From assembly GCF_001425745.1 (NCBI RefSeq), contig NZ_LMDF01000007.1, forward strand, positions 768,075-832,074: a stretch of DNA of 64,000 nt, given 5' to 3'. This document shows, piece by piece, positions 8,127 to 16,581 of this stretch (position 1 is the first letter of the stretch; each line of letters starts with the position of its first letter). The translations under genes were made by a program, and so were the position numbers. The DNA is from Caulobacter sp. Root343 (GTDB lineage: Bacteria; Pseudomonadota; Alphaproteobacteria; Caulobacterales; Caulobacteraceae). The notes beneath the pieces were generated by a model, which saw only the letters and a program-made list of their open reading frames with translations, did not search any database and had not been told where the DNA came from.

Positions 8127-8939
8127 CTAGTGCGACAGGAACAGGGAGGGCCCGTCGCTGTTCAGCAGCGTGCGGGTGGTGCCCCCGAAGATGAATTCCT
8201 GAAGCCTGGGATGACCGAACGCGCCGACGACCAGGAGGTTCGCGTTGGTGTCGCGCGCCGCGCCCAGCAGCAGGCCGGCGGCGTCGCCATTGCCATCCAG
8301 GACCTTCACGGTCGCCCGGACGCCGCGCGCGGCCAGGAATTCCACGAGGCGCTCCAGTTCAAAGGCGCGTGACGAGGCGCCGGGGGCGCCGGCCACGATC
8401 ACCGAACCAGCCTTTTGCAGCAGCGGCAGGGCGGTGCGCATGGCGCGGCTGGCTTCCTTGCCGCCGTCCCAGGCGACCAGGACCGCGCCGTCGACCTTGA
8501 AGCCGGCGCGCGCCACCAGGGTCGGGCGTTGCTCGTCGGCGACCAGCTGCTGGAACGACTCGGCCAACGGGCCCTTGCCGCGCGCCGAGGCGTCGTCGAA
8601 CACGATGACGTCCGAAAGCCGCCCTTCCATGGCCAAGCCCGCCCAGACCGGCGAATCCAGGGTCACTACACGCGTGCGGGGATAGCCGGTCTCGGCCGCC
8701 AGCTTGCCGACGGCGCGGGCGCCTTCCAGGGCGGCTTCCTTCAGGCTTTCCAGGGCGGTGACCTGCACGCCGCCCATGAAGCCCTCGCCCATCCAGGGCA
8801 TCAGGTCGGCCATGTCGGCCGGCGCGTGCACGCAGGCCAGCTCGGCCTGGAACGCGCTCGCCAGGGCCGCGGCGGAGGTCAGAACGCCCTGGTCGTTCGG
8901 GGTTCCGGCCAGCGGAACCATGATTCTCGCCCAACTCAT
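8127..8939 (-). CDS. Universal stress protein (UspA family, tandem)
   Basis: A 270-residue UspA-family protein, about twice the size of a single domain, so two Usp domains in tandem. The C-terminal nucleotide-binding motif LLVVGAFGHPRLQEFIFGG is intact; the N-terminal domain begins ARIMVPLAGT and has a less canonical site. Such proteins act in stationary-phase or stress survival. An in-frame start at 9002 exists, but the ATG at 8939 is preceded by GAAGGGAG at good spacing and fits the family start MSWARIMVPL. The next gene is divergent. Confidence 0.85.
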   Translation of the reverse strand: MSWARIMVPLAGTPNDQGVLTSAAALASAFQAELACVHAPADMADLMPWMGEGFMGGVQVTALESLKEAALEGARAVGKLAAETGYPRTRVVTLDSPVWAGLAMEGRLSDVIVFDDASARGKGPLAESFQQLVADEQRPTLVARAGFKVDGAVLVAWDGGKEASRAMRTALPLLQKAGSVIVAGAPGASSRAFELERLVEFLAARGVRATVKVLDGNGDAAGLLLGAARDTNANLLVVGAFGHPRLQEFIFGGTTRTLLNSDGPSLFLSH

Positions 8940-9045
8940 GATCGAACTCCCTTCAAGGGCATTTCCACAGATGACGGCGACGGGCACATTGATCTTTCTC
9001 AACCGATGCGCCAGTCAAACCACCTTCACCGTAAGGAACGATCTC

Positions 9046-9690
9046 GTGGCCAAAGGGCTGCATAGGGGCGGACCGCCCCGTGCCTGGCAAAGAATGCTCT
9101 CCGGCCGGCGGCTCGACCTGCTCGATCCGTCGCCAATGGACATCGAGATCGAGGACATCGCCCATGGCCTTGCCCGCGTGGCTCGATGGAATGGGCAGAC
9201 GATCGGCGACCATGGCTTCTCGGTGGCCCAGCACAGCCTGGTGGTCGAGGAGATCGCCACGCACATCAAGCCCGACCTGGAGCCGCGCTGGCGCCTGGCC
9301 GCCCTGCTGCACGACGCCAGCGAGTATGTGATCGGCGACATGATCAGCCCCTTCAAGGCGGCGCTGGGGGTCAGCTACAAGGATTTCGAAGCCAGGTTGG
9401 AAGACGCGATCCACATCCGCTTCGGTCTGCCGGTGAAGACCCCCGCCCCGATCAAGAAGCTGATCAAGCAGGCCGACCGCGCCTGCGCCTTCTTCGAGGC
9501 CACCCAGCTGGCGGGCTTCGAGCACGCGGAATCGCTGTCGATCTTCGGCGCGCCGCCGGTGGGCTATGACCTGCGCATCGTCCCGCAGCCCCCCTTCGAA
9601 GCCCAGGCGCGCTACGTCCAGCGCTTCCACGTGCTCTCGCGAGCAGCCGGCTACGAGTCCGCCCCCGGCGCGGCGTTCGAGACCGAATGA
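9046..9690 (+). CDS. HD-domain phosphohydrolase, YfbR-like
   Basis: A 214-residue HD-superfamily protein. The metal site is visible as VAQHSL (residue about 62) and LLHDASEYVIGD (about 87-98), the arrangement found in YfbR 5'-deoxynucleotidase relatives. The start GTG at 9046 is chosen because AAGGA lies 8 bases upstream and the protein then begins just before the conserved PPRAWQRMLSGRRLDLLDP. Likely reaction: dephosphorylation of a nucleotide; substrate unknown. It lies 24 bases before the Nudix-like regulator gene, suggesting an operon around nucleotide or NAD metabolism. Confidence 0.8.
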   Translation: MAKGLHRGGPPRAWQRMLSGRRLDLLDPSPMDIEIEDIAHGLARVARWNGQTIGDHGFSVAQHSLVVEEIATHIKPDLEPRWRLAALLHDASEYVIGDMISPFKAALGVSYKDFEARLEDAIHIRFGLPVKTPAPIKKLIKQADRACAFFEATQLAGFEHAESLSIFGAPPVGYDLRIVPQPPFEAQARYVQRFHVLSRAAGYESAPGAAFETE

Positions 9691-9714
9691 GCGCCCTCGC
9701 ATGAGCCCGCCAGC

Positions 9715-10695
9715 ATGAGCGCTTCGGTCGTCATCGGCCTTTCGGCGGTGGTCGTCGCGATCCGCGACGGCGAGGCCGTGGTCCTGACCGTGCGGCCGCA
9801 CGACGCCGTCACCGACATCGCTTCGCCGCTCTCGGGTCTGCCGTTCGGTCCGTTCGATCCCGAGGCGCACCGCACCTTCGAGCTGGGCCTGCGGGCCTTC
9901 GTGACCCAGCAGACCCGGTTCCAGCTGGGCTATGTCGAGCAGCTCTACACCTTCGGCGACAAGGGCCGGGACGCCCCACGCGCCGAGGTCGGGGCCGGCG
10001 CGGCGCGGGTCGTCTCGGTCGGCTATCTGGGCCTGACGCCCAAGGCGGTCGACACGGACGCCCCTGACACCGCCTGGGCCCCCTGGAGCCGCTTCTTCCC
10101 CTGGGAGGACTGGCGCGCCGGTCGCCCGGCCCTGCTGGACGACGCCATCGCGCCGGCCCTGCGCCGCTGGGCCGGCGACGACGCCGCCAAGTGGTCGCGC
10201 GCGCGCCTGGCCTTCGCCCTGGACGGCGCACCGTGGAACGAGGAGCGCGTGCTCGAGCGCTACGAGCTGCTCTACGAGGCTGGCCTGGCCCCTGAAGCCG
10301 CCCGCGACCGGGCCCGGGCCGACGGCCACGATCCCGCCGAACCCGCCGCCCTGTCGGCGGCTCTCGGCGATCCGATGATCTCCGACCACCGGCGGATCCT
10401 GGCCACCGGGCTGTCGCGCCTGCGCGGCAAGATCAAGTATCGCCCCGTGGTGTTCGAATTGACTCCCGAGGAGTTCACCCTCTCGACCCTGCAGCGCACC
10501 GTCGAGGCCATCGCCGGGGTGCCGCTGCACAAGCAGAACTTCCGCCGGGTGGTCGAGCGCGAGGAGCTGGTCGAGGGCCTGGGCCGCCTCGACGCCGAAA
10601 CTGGCGGCCGTCCCGCCGAGCTGTTCCGCTTCCGCCGCGAGATGCTGGCCACCCGCCAGGCGACGGGCCTGTCCCTGCCGCTGTTGCGCGATTAA
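9715..10695 (+). CDS. NrtR/NadQ-type regulator: degenerate Nudix plus winged helix
   Basis: A 326-residue protein. Residues about 1-120 have the Nudix fold pattern but the catalytic REXXEE box is replaced (GLRAFVTQQTRFQLG), so hydrolase activity is unlikely and ligand sensing is more probable. Residues about 225-325 (LRGKIKYRPVVFELTPEEF, NFRRVVEREELVEGLG, GGRPAELFRF) match the winged-helix DNA-binding domain of NrtR proteins. Alphaproteobacterial members (COG4111, called NadQ) repress NAD biosynthesis genes. No nad genes are in the window, so targets must be elsewhere. It follows the HD hydrolase gene closely. Confidence 0.75.
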   Translation: MSASVVIGLSAVVVAIRDGEAVVLTVRPHDAVTDIASPLSGLPFGPFDPEAHRTFELGLRAFVTQQTRFQLGYVEQLYTFGDKGRDAPRAEVGAGAARVVSVGYLGLTPKAVDTDAPDTAWAPWSRFFPWEDWRAGRPALLDDAIAPALRRWAGDDAAKWSRARLAFALDGAPWNEERVLERYELLYEAGLAPEAARDRARADGHDPAEPAALSAALGDPMISDHRRILATGLSRLRGKIKYRPVVFELTPEEFTLSTLQRTVEAIAGVPLHKQNFRRVVEREELVEGLGRLDAETGGRPAELFRFRREMLATRQATGLSLPLLRD

Positions 10696-10748
10696 GGCCC
10701 ACCTTAACCTTGGCCCTGTAGACCTGCGCCGGAACCAGGAGCGGGCTG

Positions 10749-11009
10749 TTGGACAACGTCCTGATCTATTGCGCCTACATGGCGATGGCCGCCTTCATCG
10801 CCTGGACCCTGTTTCGCGGCGTGAAGACCGGCGTCCTGGCCGGTGAAAACTATCGCTATCACCGCGACGCTCAGCCGCTGGGCTTCGCGCTCAGCTTCGC
10901 GCTGCGGATCCTGGTGATCGGCTTCTGCCTGGCCGGGATGGGCCATGCCCTGGGCTTGAACGGCGATCCGATGGCGACCCTGAGGAAGGCCCTGGGTCCT
11001 TTCGCCTGA
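10749..11009 (+). CDS. Small membrane protein, 86 aa
   Basis: Two hydrophobic segments (residues about 3-22 and 45-65) flank a charged loop with ENYRYHRDAQP. Function unknown. The start is a TTG at 10749, supported by CAGGAG 8 bases upstream and by the absence of a closer ATG. It sits 53 bases after the Nudix-like regulator on the same strand and may be part of the same transcript. Confidence 0.65.
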   Translation: MDNVLIYCAYMAMAAFIAWTLFRGVKTGVLAGENYRYHRDAQPLGFALSFALRILVIGFCLAGMGHALGLNGDPMATLRKALGPFA

Positions 11010-11107
11010 ACGCGAAATCACCCCGGCGGCCGTTGCAACAAGCAGGCAATCGAAGCGCAACAAACCCGGCCCAGCGTCCGCCCAGCCTTCATCCTGGGAG
11101 ATCGACC

Positions 11108-11563
11108 ATGCGGTTCAAACTCTTCTTGCTGGCGTGCGGCGGGGCCGTGATCGCGACCGGGGCCAGCGCCCAGGCGCAACGCTACGACGTGACGGTCGCC
11201 CGACATGCGCCGTCCTCGGGCTATCATAAGCTGCACGTCGAGAGAGCCGCCGTCGGCAGCACGCCGGTCCGGATCTGGGCCAACAGCGCCATCGACCCCG
11301 ACTGCTCCGCCCATCAGCCCGCCGCGACCTTGACCATATTGGAGCCGCCGGCGCACGGCGTGGCGACGGTCGACGACGAGCCCTATTTCGCCGCCTTCCC
11401 GCCGGGCAATCCGCGCGCGGCCTGCAACAATCGCAAGGTGCCGGGACACCAGGCCTTCTATACCGCGGCGTCCGGCTACGCCGGCCACGACCGGCTGGTG
11501 CTGCAAGGTTCGTCGCCCGACGGCGCCGTGCGCCGGATCGCGGTCGACATCACGGTGCGCTAG
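11108..11563 (+). CDS. Hypothetical secreted protein
   Basis: A 151-residue protein with a clear Sec signal peptide (MRFKLFLLACGGAVIATGASAQA, cleavage after ASA or AQA). The mature part is beta-rich with paired Cys (DPDCSAHQPAATL and AACNNRK) that may form a disulfide. No recognised domain; the pattern PPAHGVATVDDEP resembles a cadherin/bacterial Ig-like fold, which is inference only. ATG at 11108 has GGGAG upstream. The 3' end overlaps the convergent desaturase-family gene by 14 bases. Confidence 0.7.
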   Translation: MRFKLFLLACGGAVIATGASAQAQRYDVTVARHAPSSGYHKLHVERAAVGSTPVRIWANSAIDPDCSAHQPAATLTILEPPAHGVATVDDEPYFAAFPPGNPRAACNNRKVPGHQAFYTAASGYAGHDRLVLQGSSPDGAVRRIAVDITVR

Positions 11564-12470
11564 AGGCCTTCTCAGCTTCCAGCCGCGCCCGCCACCTGGC
11601 CTTCAGCGTGTGGGAGGTGTCGCGGGAGCCGTCGGGACTCCAGCCCGGCGGACCGAAGACGTAGCCCAGGGCTTCGCGCGGCGACTTCGCGCCGGCCACG
11701 TCCTTGGCGATGCCGATCCACTCGTGGAAGACATTGTGCAGCAGGTTGAAGTTGCCCAGGTTCTTCACCGTGCCGTAGCGGCAGGGCTCCTCATCGATCT
11801 CGGGGATGAAGGTGCCGAACAGGCGGTCCCAGATGATCAGGATGCCGGCATAGTTGGCGTCCAGGTAGCGGGCGTTGCGGGCGTGGTGCACGCGGTGATG
11901 CGAGGGCGTGTTGAACACCGCTTCGAACCAGCGCGGCATGCGCTTGATCGCCTCGGTGTGGATCCAGAACTGGTAGACGAGGCTGATCCCCTTCTGGATC
12001 GCCACCATGGCCGGCGGAAAGCCCAGGAACGTCAGCGGCAGCCACAGCAGCCACGTGCCCGCGACGCCGCCGGTCCAGGTCTGCCGCAAGGCGGTCGACA
12101 GGTTGTAGTGGGTCGAGGTGTGGTGATTGACGTGGCTTGCCCACCAGAAGCGCCGCTCGTGGGATATGCGATGAAACCAGTAGTAGGTCAGGTCTTCCAG
12201 CAGGAAGATGACAACCCAGGCCCAGATCGCCGTCATCGGGATCGTGAAGATCCGATGCTTCCAGATCCAGACGGTCGCGGCGAAGATCACCCCGCCCACC
12301 AGCAGGCCGGCCACAGTGCTGCCGAAACCCATGGACAGCGACATGGCGGTGTCTCGCGTCTCATAGTTGGCCTTGGCCTTGCCGAGACGGCCCAGCAGGA
12401 TTTCCAGGATGATGGCCAGCACGAAGAACGGGATGGCCAACTGGACAGGATCGAATGGGGCTTTCAGCAT
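11550..12470 (-). CDS. Sterol desaturase / fatty acid hydroxylase family protein
   Basis: A 306-residue integral membrane di-iron enzyme. The eight-histidine signature is present: HRISHE (residues about 100-105), HVNHH (about 113-117) and HHRVHH (about 192-197). Several transmembrane helices precede and separate these. The family hydroxylates or desaturates sterols, fatty acids, carotenoids or alkyl chains; the substrate is not predictable here. Its ATG overlaps the stop codon of the upstream gene (TGATG), so the pair is coupled. Confidence 0.85.
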   Translation of the reverse strand: MLKAPFDPVQLAIPFFVLAIILEILLGRLGKAKANYETRDTAMSLSMGFGSTVAGLLVGGVIFAATVWIWKHRIFTIPMTAIWAWVVIFLLEDLTYYWFHRISHERRFWWASHVNHHTSTHYNLSTALRQTWTGGVAGTWLLWLPLTFLGFPPAMVAIQKGISLVYQFWIHTEAIKRMPRWFEAVFNTPSHHRVHHARNARYLDANYAGILIIWDRLFGTFIPEIDEEPCRYGTVKNLGNFNLLHNVFHEWIGIAKDVAGAKSPREALGYVFGPPGWSPDGSRDTSHTLKARWRARLEAEKASSAP

Positions 12471-12853
12471 CAGGCGAGCTCTTTCGGCGGCCAGACGTCG
12501 TCGTTGACGGCGAACACGGGGCGGGCGTCAGGCAAGCGGACGACGAGGCGGCCGCTGGTCGGTTTCAGGGCGGCGACGGCGGACCAGGGAAGATCGCGGG
12601 CGACATAACCGTCGCCACGCCGCCACAGCACAAGGGCCAGATCGCCCGCGCGGGCGATGACCCCCGCCCCGTCAGCGGCGATCCAGACCGCGTTCGGCCG
12701 GTGTTCGGGAAATTCCTGGGTCAGCAGCGCCCGGGCCGCTTCGGCGTCCAGCGGCGGGGTCGCGCGGGCCACGCCCATCCAGGCCGCGAACGCCACGAGC
12801 AGGATCACGGCGACGATCGAGCCGCCCAGCTGTATCAACAGCGCCTTGTCCAA
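12470..12853 (-). CDS. Hypothetical protein with N-terminal membrane anchor
   Basis: A 127-residue protein with one hydrophobic segment (residues about 6-28, IQLGGSIVAVILLVAFAAW) followed by a soluble domain (VWIAADGAGVIARAGDLALVLWRRGDGYVARDL). No named domain recognised. It is translationally coupled to the desaturase-family gene downstream (1-base TGATG overlap) and may be an accessory subunit of that membrane enzyme; this is inference from gene order. Confidence 0.7.
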   Translation of the reverse strand: MDKALLIQLGGSIVAVILLVAFAAWMGVARATPPLDAEAARALLTQEFPEHRPNAVWIAADGAGVIARAGDLALVLWRRGDGYVARDLPWSAVAALKPTSGRLVVRLPDARPVFAVNDDVWPPKELA

Positions 12854-12954
12854 GATCCCCCCTAACTTATTGCCGTTCAGATTGACGGCTCCGCGCGGGC
12901 CGTCAAGCCTGCGCGGCCGGTGAACGATTTGCGGGCCGCTCGGTTTGAACCTTC

Positions 12955-13944
12955 ATGACCCACTCGCCTGCCCGCCTGACGCGCGCCGTTCCGATGGAGG
13001 CTCAATCCGCCGATCACCTGCCGGATGGCCCCGGCTGGTGGTACGAACCCAAGTGGGATGGCTTCCGCTGCCTCGCCTTTCGCGACGGCCCCGCGGTGAT
13101 CCTTCAGGCCAAGTCGGGCAAGCCGCTGACGCGCTACTTTCCCGAGGTCGTCGCCCGGCTTGCCGCCATCGTGGAGGAAGGCTTCGCGATCGATGGCGAA
13201 CTGCTGATCCCGACCGGCGAGACCTATTCGTTCGAGGCGCTGCAGATGCGGCTGCATCCCGCCGAGAGTCGCATCCGCCGGCTCGCGGGCGAAATCCCCG
13301 CCGTGCTGGCCGCCTTCGACATGCTGCAGGCGCCCGACGGGACGGATCTGCGCGCCGCGCCGCTGAGGGAACGCCGCGCGGCGCTGGACCGGTTTCTGAA
13401 GCGCCACGGCGGCCCCGAGCTACTGCTGACCCAAGGCACGGAGGATCGCGCCCAGGCTCAGGCCTGGCTTGATGAAGGCAAGCTGGAAGGGATCGTCGCC
13501 AAGCGGCTGGACGGTCCGTACGCCGAAGGCGAACGGACGATGGTCAAGGTCAAGCGGCAGAGGACGGCCGACTGCGTGGTCGGCGGCTTCCGCTATGGCA
13601 GGGATGGAAAGCTGGTCGGCTCGCTGCTGCTCGGGCTCTATGACGAGGCCGGCCGGCTTGACCATGTGGGCTTCACATCCGGCCTCGCCGCCGCCGACAA
13701 GCCCGAATTGACGCGACGGCTGGAAGCCTTGGCCGGCGGCAGCGGCTTTACGGGCGACGCGCCCGGCGGTCCCAGCCGCTGGTCGGACGAGCGCTCCGCC
13801 CAATGGACGCCGCTGAAGCCGGAAATCGTCGTCGAGGTCTCCTTCGACCATGTCTCGGGCGGACGCTTCCGGCACGGGACGAAACTGCTACGCTTCCGTC
13901 CCGACAAGTCGCCCGAGCAATGCCGCATGGACCAGATCGCGTGA
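12955..13944 (+). CDS. ATP-dependent DNA ligase (LigC/LigD ligase-domain type)
   Basis: A 329-residue stand-alone ATP-dependent ligase. The adenylation lysine is in motif I, YEPKWDGFR (Lys near residue 35); motif III-like FAIDGELL near 80, motif IV EGIVAKR near 180 and motif V MVKVKR near 198 are present, followed by an OB-fold domain. There is no Ku, primase or phosphoesterase domain, so it resembles LigC. Such ligases serve accessory repair such as base excision or end joining. It overlaps the 3-methyladenine glycosylase gene by 4 bases, supporting a base-excision role. Confidence 0.88.
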   Translation: MTHSPARLTRAVPMEAQSADHLPDGPGWWYEPKWDGFRCLAFRDGPAVILQAKSGKPLTRYFPEVVARLAAIVEEGFAIDGELLIPTGETYSFEALQMRLHPAESRIRRLAGEIPAVLAAFDMLQAPDGTDLRAAPLRERRAALDRFLKRHGGPELLLTQGTEDRAQAQAWLDEGKLEGIVAKRLDGPYAEGERTMVKVKRQRTADCVVGGFRYGRDGKLVGSLLLGLYDEAGRLDHVGFTSGLAAADKPELTRRLEALAGGSGFTGDAPGGPSRWSDERSAQWTPLKPEIVVEVSFDHVSGGRFRHGTKLLRFRPDKSPEQCRMDQIA

Positions 13945-14495
13945 TCGATCTCACCCTGCCCTCACAAGAGCTAGCCCGGCAGCTGATCGGCGCCCTGCTC
14001 ACCTTTGACGGTGTCGGCGGGATCGTGGTCGAGACCGAGGCCTATGACGCCGACGATCCGGCCTCCCACGCCTTCTCGGGCCCAACCACGCGCAACGCGC
14101 CGATGTTCGGTCCCGTCGGGCGCGCCTATGTCTATCGTTCGTACGGTCTGCATTGGTGCCTGAACATCGTCTGCGGCCCACGCCCTGGCGCGGCGGTGCT
14201 GTTCCGCGCTCTGGAGCCGACCCTGGGCCTGGACCGGATGATCGCGCGACGCGGCCTCATCGATCCGCGCCAGCTCGCCGCCGGTCCCGGTCGGCTTTGC
14301 CAGGCGCTGGGGATCGACGCCACGCACAACGGACTTTCGATGACGACGCCGCCTTTCCGCCTCGAACCCCCGCCGGCGGCGGTAGAGGTGATCGAAGGCC
14401 CGCGTATCGGCATCACCAAGGCCGTGGACCAACCCTGGCGCTACGGCTTGAAAGGATCGCGGTTCCTCAGCCGACCGTTCAGATCTCTTGTCTAG
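13941..14495 (+). CDS. DNA-3-methyladenine glycosylase (Mpg/AAG family)
   Basis: A 184-residue AAG-family glycosylase that excises alkylated purines from DNA. VVETEAYDADDPASHAF carries the catalytic Glu, and YVYRSYGLHWCLNIVCG and AAGPGRLCQALG are family blocks. The chosen start is the GTG overlapping the ligase stop codon (GTGA); an ATG at 13920 inside the ligase gene would add seven residues. The coupling with an ATP-dependent ligase makes a compact alkylation repair unit. Confidence 0.88.
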   Translation: MIDLTLPSQELARQLIGALLTFDGVGGIVVETEAYDADDPASHAFSGPTTRNAPMFGPVGRAYVYRSYGLHWCLNIVCGPRPGAAVLFRALEPTLGLDRMIARRGLIDPRQLAAGPGRLCQALGIDATHNGLSMTTPPFRLEPPPAAVEVIEGPRIGITKAVDQPWRYGLKGSRFLSRPFRSLV

Positions 14496-14507
14496 TCCAC
14501 ACGGAAA

Positions 14508-14534
14508 CGGCGCGCCCCGCGAAAGGGCGCGCCG
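14508..14534. terminator. Bidirectional hairpin terminator
   Basis: A perfect 10-bp stem CGGCGCGCCC/GGGCGCGCCG with a 7-base loop lies between the convergent glycosylase gene and the outer-membrane protein gene. There is no U-run; GC-rich hairpins between convergent genes are common in this genome. Confidence 0.55.
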
Positions 14535-14558
14535 TCCTCATGGCGTGAAAGCTGTCGC

Positions 14559-15092
14559 TTAGAAGCGGCGGACGTAGCCCACGGCCACCGTATTCGAGCT
14601 GAGATCGCTCTTGGTGTATTCCGACTTCGTCCAGTCGGCGCGGATGCCGTTCTTGTCGTCGAACTTGTACTCGGCGCCGACGCCGTAGTTCCAGCTGTCG
14701 CGGCTGCCGTCGAACTCGGTCGCGGCCGGATTGTTGGTCTTGAACTTGGTCGTGCCGTAGCCGGCGCGGGCCAGAAGATCGAGGTTCGGGGTCACCGGCA
14801 GGTAACCCACGGCGTAGCCCGCGACCTGGTGTTCCATCTTCACATTGGCTGGACCGGTGGGCGTATAGACCGTGTCGCTATCGACGCCGCCGGCCGCCTC
14901 GGCCTCGACGCCGAAATTAGGCGTAAGTTTGGCGCCGACGCGTCCTTGAATAGCGCCGGTATCAGCGCCTCTTGTCCGAGTTTGGCCATAGTTCAGAGAG
15001 CCGTACACTTCGGTCGAATTCTGAGCCTGAGCATAAAGCGGGGCCGCGAGAACCGAACCAGCGACCAGGGTAGTGGCGATGAGAGTCTTCAT
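14559..15092 (-). CDS. Outer-membrane beta-barrel protein (OmpA/OmpW-like porin fold)
   Basis: A 177-residue small barrel with a Sec signal peptide (MKTLIATTLVAGSVLAAPLYAQAQ). The mature protein shows alternating hydrophobic strands and ends in the outer-membrane signature VAVGYVRRF with a terminal Phe. NLDLLARAGYGTTKF and WNYGVGAEYKFDDKNGIRADW are typical of the opacity/OMP-b-brl family. It has no neighbours on its strand. Role unknown, possibly structural or stress related. Confidence 0.82.
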   Translation of the reverse strand: MKTLIATTLVAGSVLAAPLYAQAQNSTEVYGSLNYGQTRTRGADTGAIQGRVGAKLTPNFGVEAEAAGGVDSDTVYTPTGPANVKMEHQVAGYAVGYLPVTPNLDLLARAGYGTTKFKTNNPAATEFDGSRDSWNYGVGAEYKFDDKNGIRADWTKSEYTKSDLSSNTVAVGYVRRF

Positions 15093-15244
15093 TGTTGTAC
15101 TCCAATTCTACTCGTAGTCTTCAGCTCCCTCAGCCAGCCTAGGGCTAGGCCGATAACGCGGCGGGCATGGGGCGGTTCACGGCCCCGTTTAAGGTCATTG
15201 GGTGTCGTGACCGAAATGCCGCAGGGATGACGGGGGCGTCTTCC

Positions 15245-16435
15245 ATGCTATCTACGGGTTCAAACAAGCGTCAGAACGCGGGCTCAAAGCGGCCCGCGCG
15301 CATCATCGGGACCGCCGTCTTGCCGCAAGCCGTCATCGCCGCCACGGGGCTTTTCACCCCGCCCCACAGCATTTCGAACACCGAGCTGGTCGAGGCCTTC
15401 AACACCTTCGTGGGGCGCTTCAACGCCGCCAACGCCGAGGCCATCGCGGCCGGCGACGTCGTCGCCCTCGCCCCGTCCTCGCCCGAGTTCATCGAGAAGG
15501 CGTCGGGCATCAAGTCGCGCTTCGTGATGAACAAGGACGGCATTCTCGATCCGGACCTGATGCGGCCGGTCATCCCCGAGCGCTCGAACGACGAACTGTC
15601 GATCCTGGCCGAGATGGCGGTCGAGGCGGCCAAGCAGGCGATCGCGCGCTGGGGCAAGCCCGTGTCGGAGATCGGCGCGGTGATCTGCGCGGCCTCGAAC
15701 ATGCAGCGCCCCTACCCCGCCATGGCCATCGAGGTGCAGCAGGCCTTGGGCATCGACGGCTTCGCGTTCGACATGAACGTGGCCTGCTCGTCGGCCACCT
15801 TCGGCATCAAGACCGCCGCCGATTTCGTGACGACCGGCAGCGCCAAGGCGGTGCTGATGGTCAATCCCGAGATCTGCTCGGGCCACCTGAACTTCAAGGA
15901 TCGCGACAGCCACTTCATCTTCGGCGACGTGGCCACGGCCGTCATCGTCGAGGACGCCGACCAGGCCACGGACGGCTGGGAGATCCTGGGCACGCGCCTG
16001 AAGACCCAGTTCTCCAACAACATCCGCAACAACTTCGGCTTCCTGAACCGCGCCGCGCCGGAAGGCGAAGGCGCTCGCGACAAGCTGTTCGTCCAGGAAG
16101 GCCGCAAGGTGTTCCGCGAAGTGGTGCCGATGGTCAGCGAGATGATCATCGAGCACGCTGGCGACCTCGGGATCGATCCGCACGCCCTCAAGCGCCTTTG
16201 GCTGCACCAGGCCAACATCAACATGAACGAGATGATCGGCCGCAAGGTGCTGGGCCGCGATCCGACGCCGGAAGAGAACGTCATCATCCTGGACGAGTAC
16301 GCCAACACCAGCTCGGCCGGCTCGATCATCGCCTTCCACACCGCCAACGACGACTTCGCGGCGGGCGAGACGGGGCTGATCTGCAGCTTCGGGGCGGGCT
16401 ATTCCGCGGGTACGGTGTTCGTGCGCAAGCGGTAG
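15245..16435 (+). CDS. 3-oxoacyl-ACP synthase III-like enzyme (FabH family)
   Basis: A 396-residue thiolase-fold synthase with the FabH triad: Cys in NVACSSATFG (residue about 185), His in WLHQANINMNE (about 322) and Asn in EYANTSSAGSI (about 357). It is longer than housekeeping FabH (about 320), with insertions around residues 40-75 and 275-300, matching a divergent beta-ketoacyl-ACP synthase III subgroup common in alphaproteobacteria. It condenses an acyl-CoA with malonyl-ACP; substrate unknown. The start is uncertain: conserved sequence begins near LPQAVIAATGLF, about 25 residues into this model. It is monocistronic. Confidence 0.8.
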   Translation: MLSTGSNKRQNAGSKRPARIIGTAVLPQAVIAATGLFTPPHSISNTELVEAFNTFVGRFNAANAEAIAAGDVVALAPSSPEFIEKASGIKSRFVMNKDGILDPDLMRPVIPERSNDELSILAEMAVEAAKQAIARWGKPVSEIGAVICAASNMQRPYPAMAIEVQQALGIDGFAFDMNVACSSATFGIKTAADFVTTGSAKAVLMVNPEICSGHLNFKDRDSHFIFGDVATAVIVEDADQATDGWEILGTRLKTQFSNNIRNNFGFLNRAAPEGEGARDKLFVQEGRKVFREVVPMVSEMIIEHAGDLGIDPHALKRLWLHQANINMNEMIGRKVLGRDPTPEENVIILDEYANTSSAGSIIAFHTANDDFAAGETGLICSFGAGYSAGTVFVRKR

Positions 16436-16445
16436 GTCTCACCAC

Positions 16446-16580
16446 GCCCGACCTTCCCGGCGAAGGCCGGGACCCAGATCGAGCCCATATGAGCGGCGGC
16501 GAAATGACAAGGGCGGTTGGCGCGAAAGCTCCAGCCGCCCTTGATGTATCTGGATCCCGGCATTCGCCGGGGAAGGTCGG
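16446..16580. repeat. REP-like inverted repeat between convergent genes
   Basis: CCGACCTTCCCGGCGAAGGCCGGGACCCAGAT-type sequence at the left end (16448-16479) is mirrored at the right end (16552-16580, ATCTGGATCCCGGC...GGGGAAGGTCGG). The middle (about 16490-16550) is a spacer containing a further imperfect palindrome (AGGGCGGTTGGCG...CCAGCCGCCCTT). The element is the same class as the one at 7612 and ends one base before the stop codon of the M48 protease gene. Confidence 0.7.
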
Positions 16581-16581
16581 A

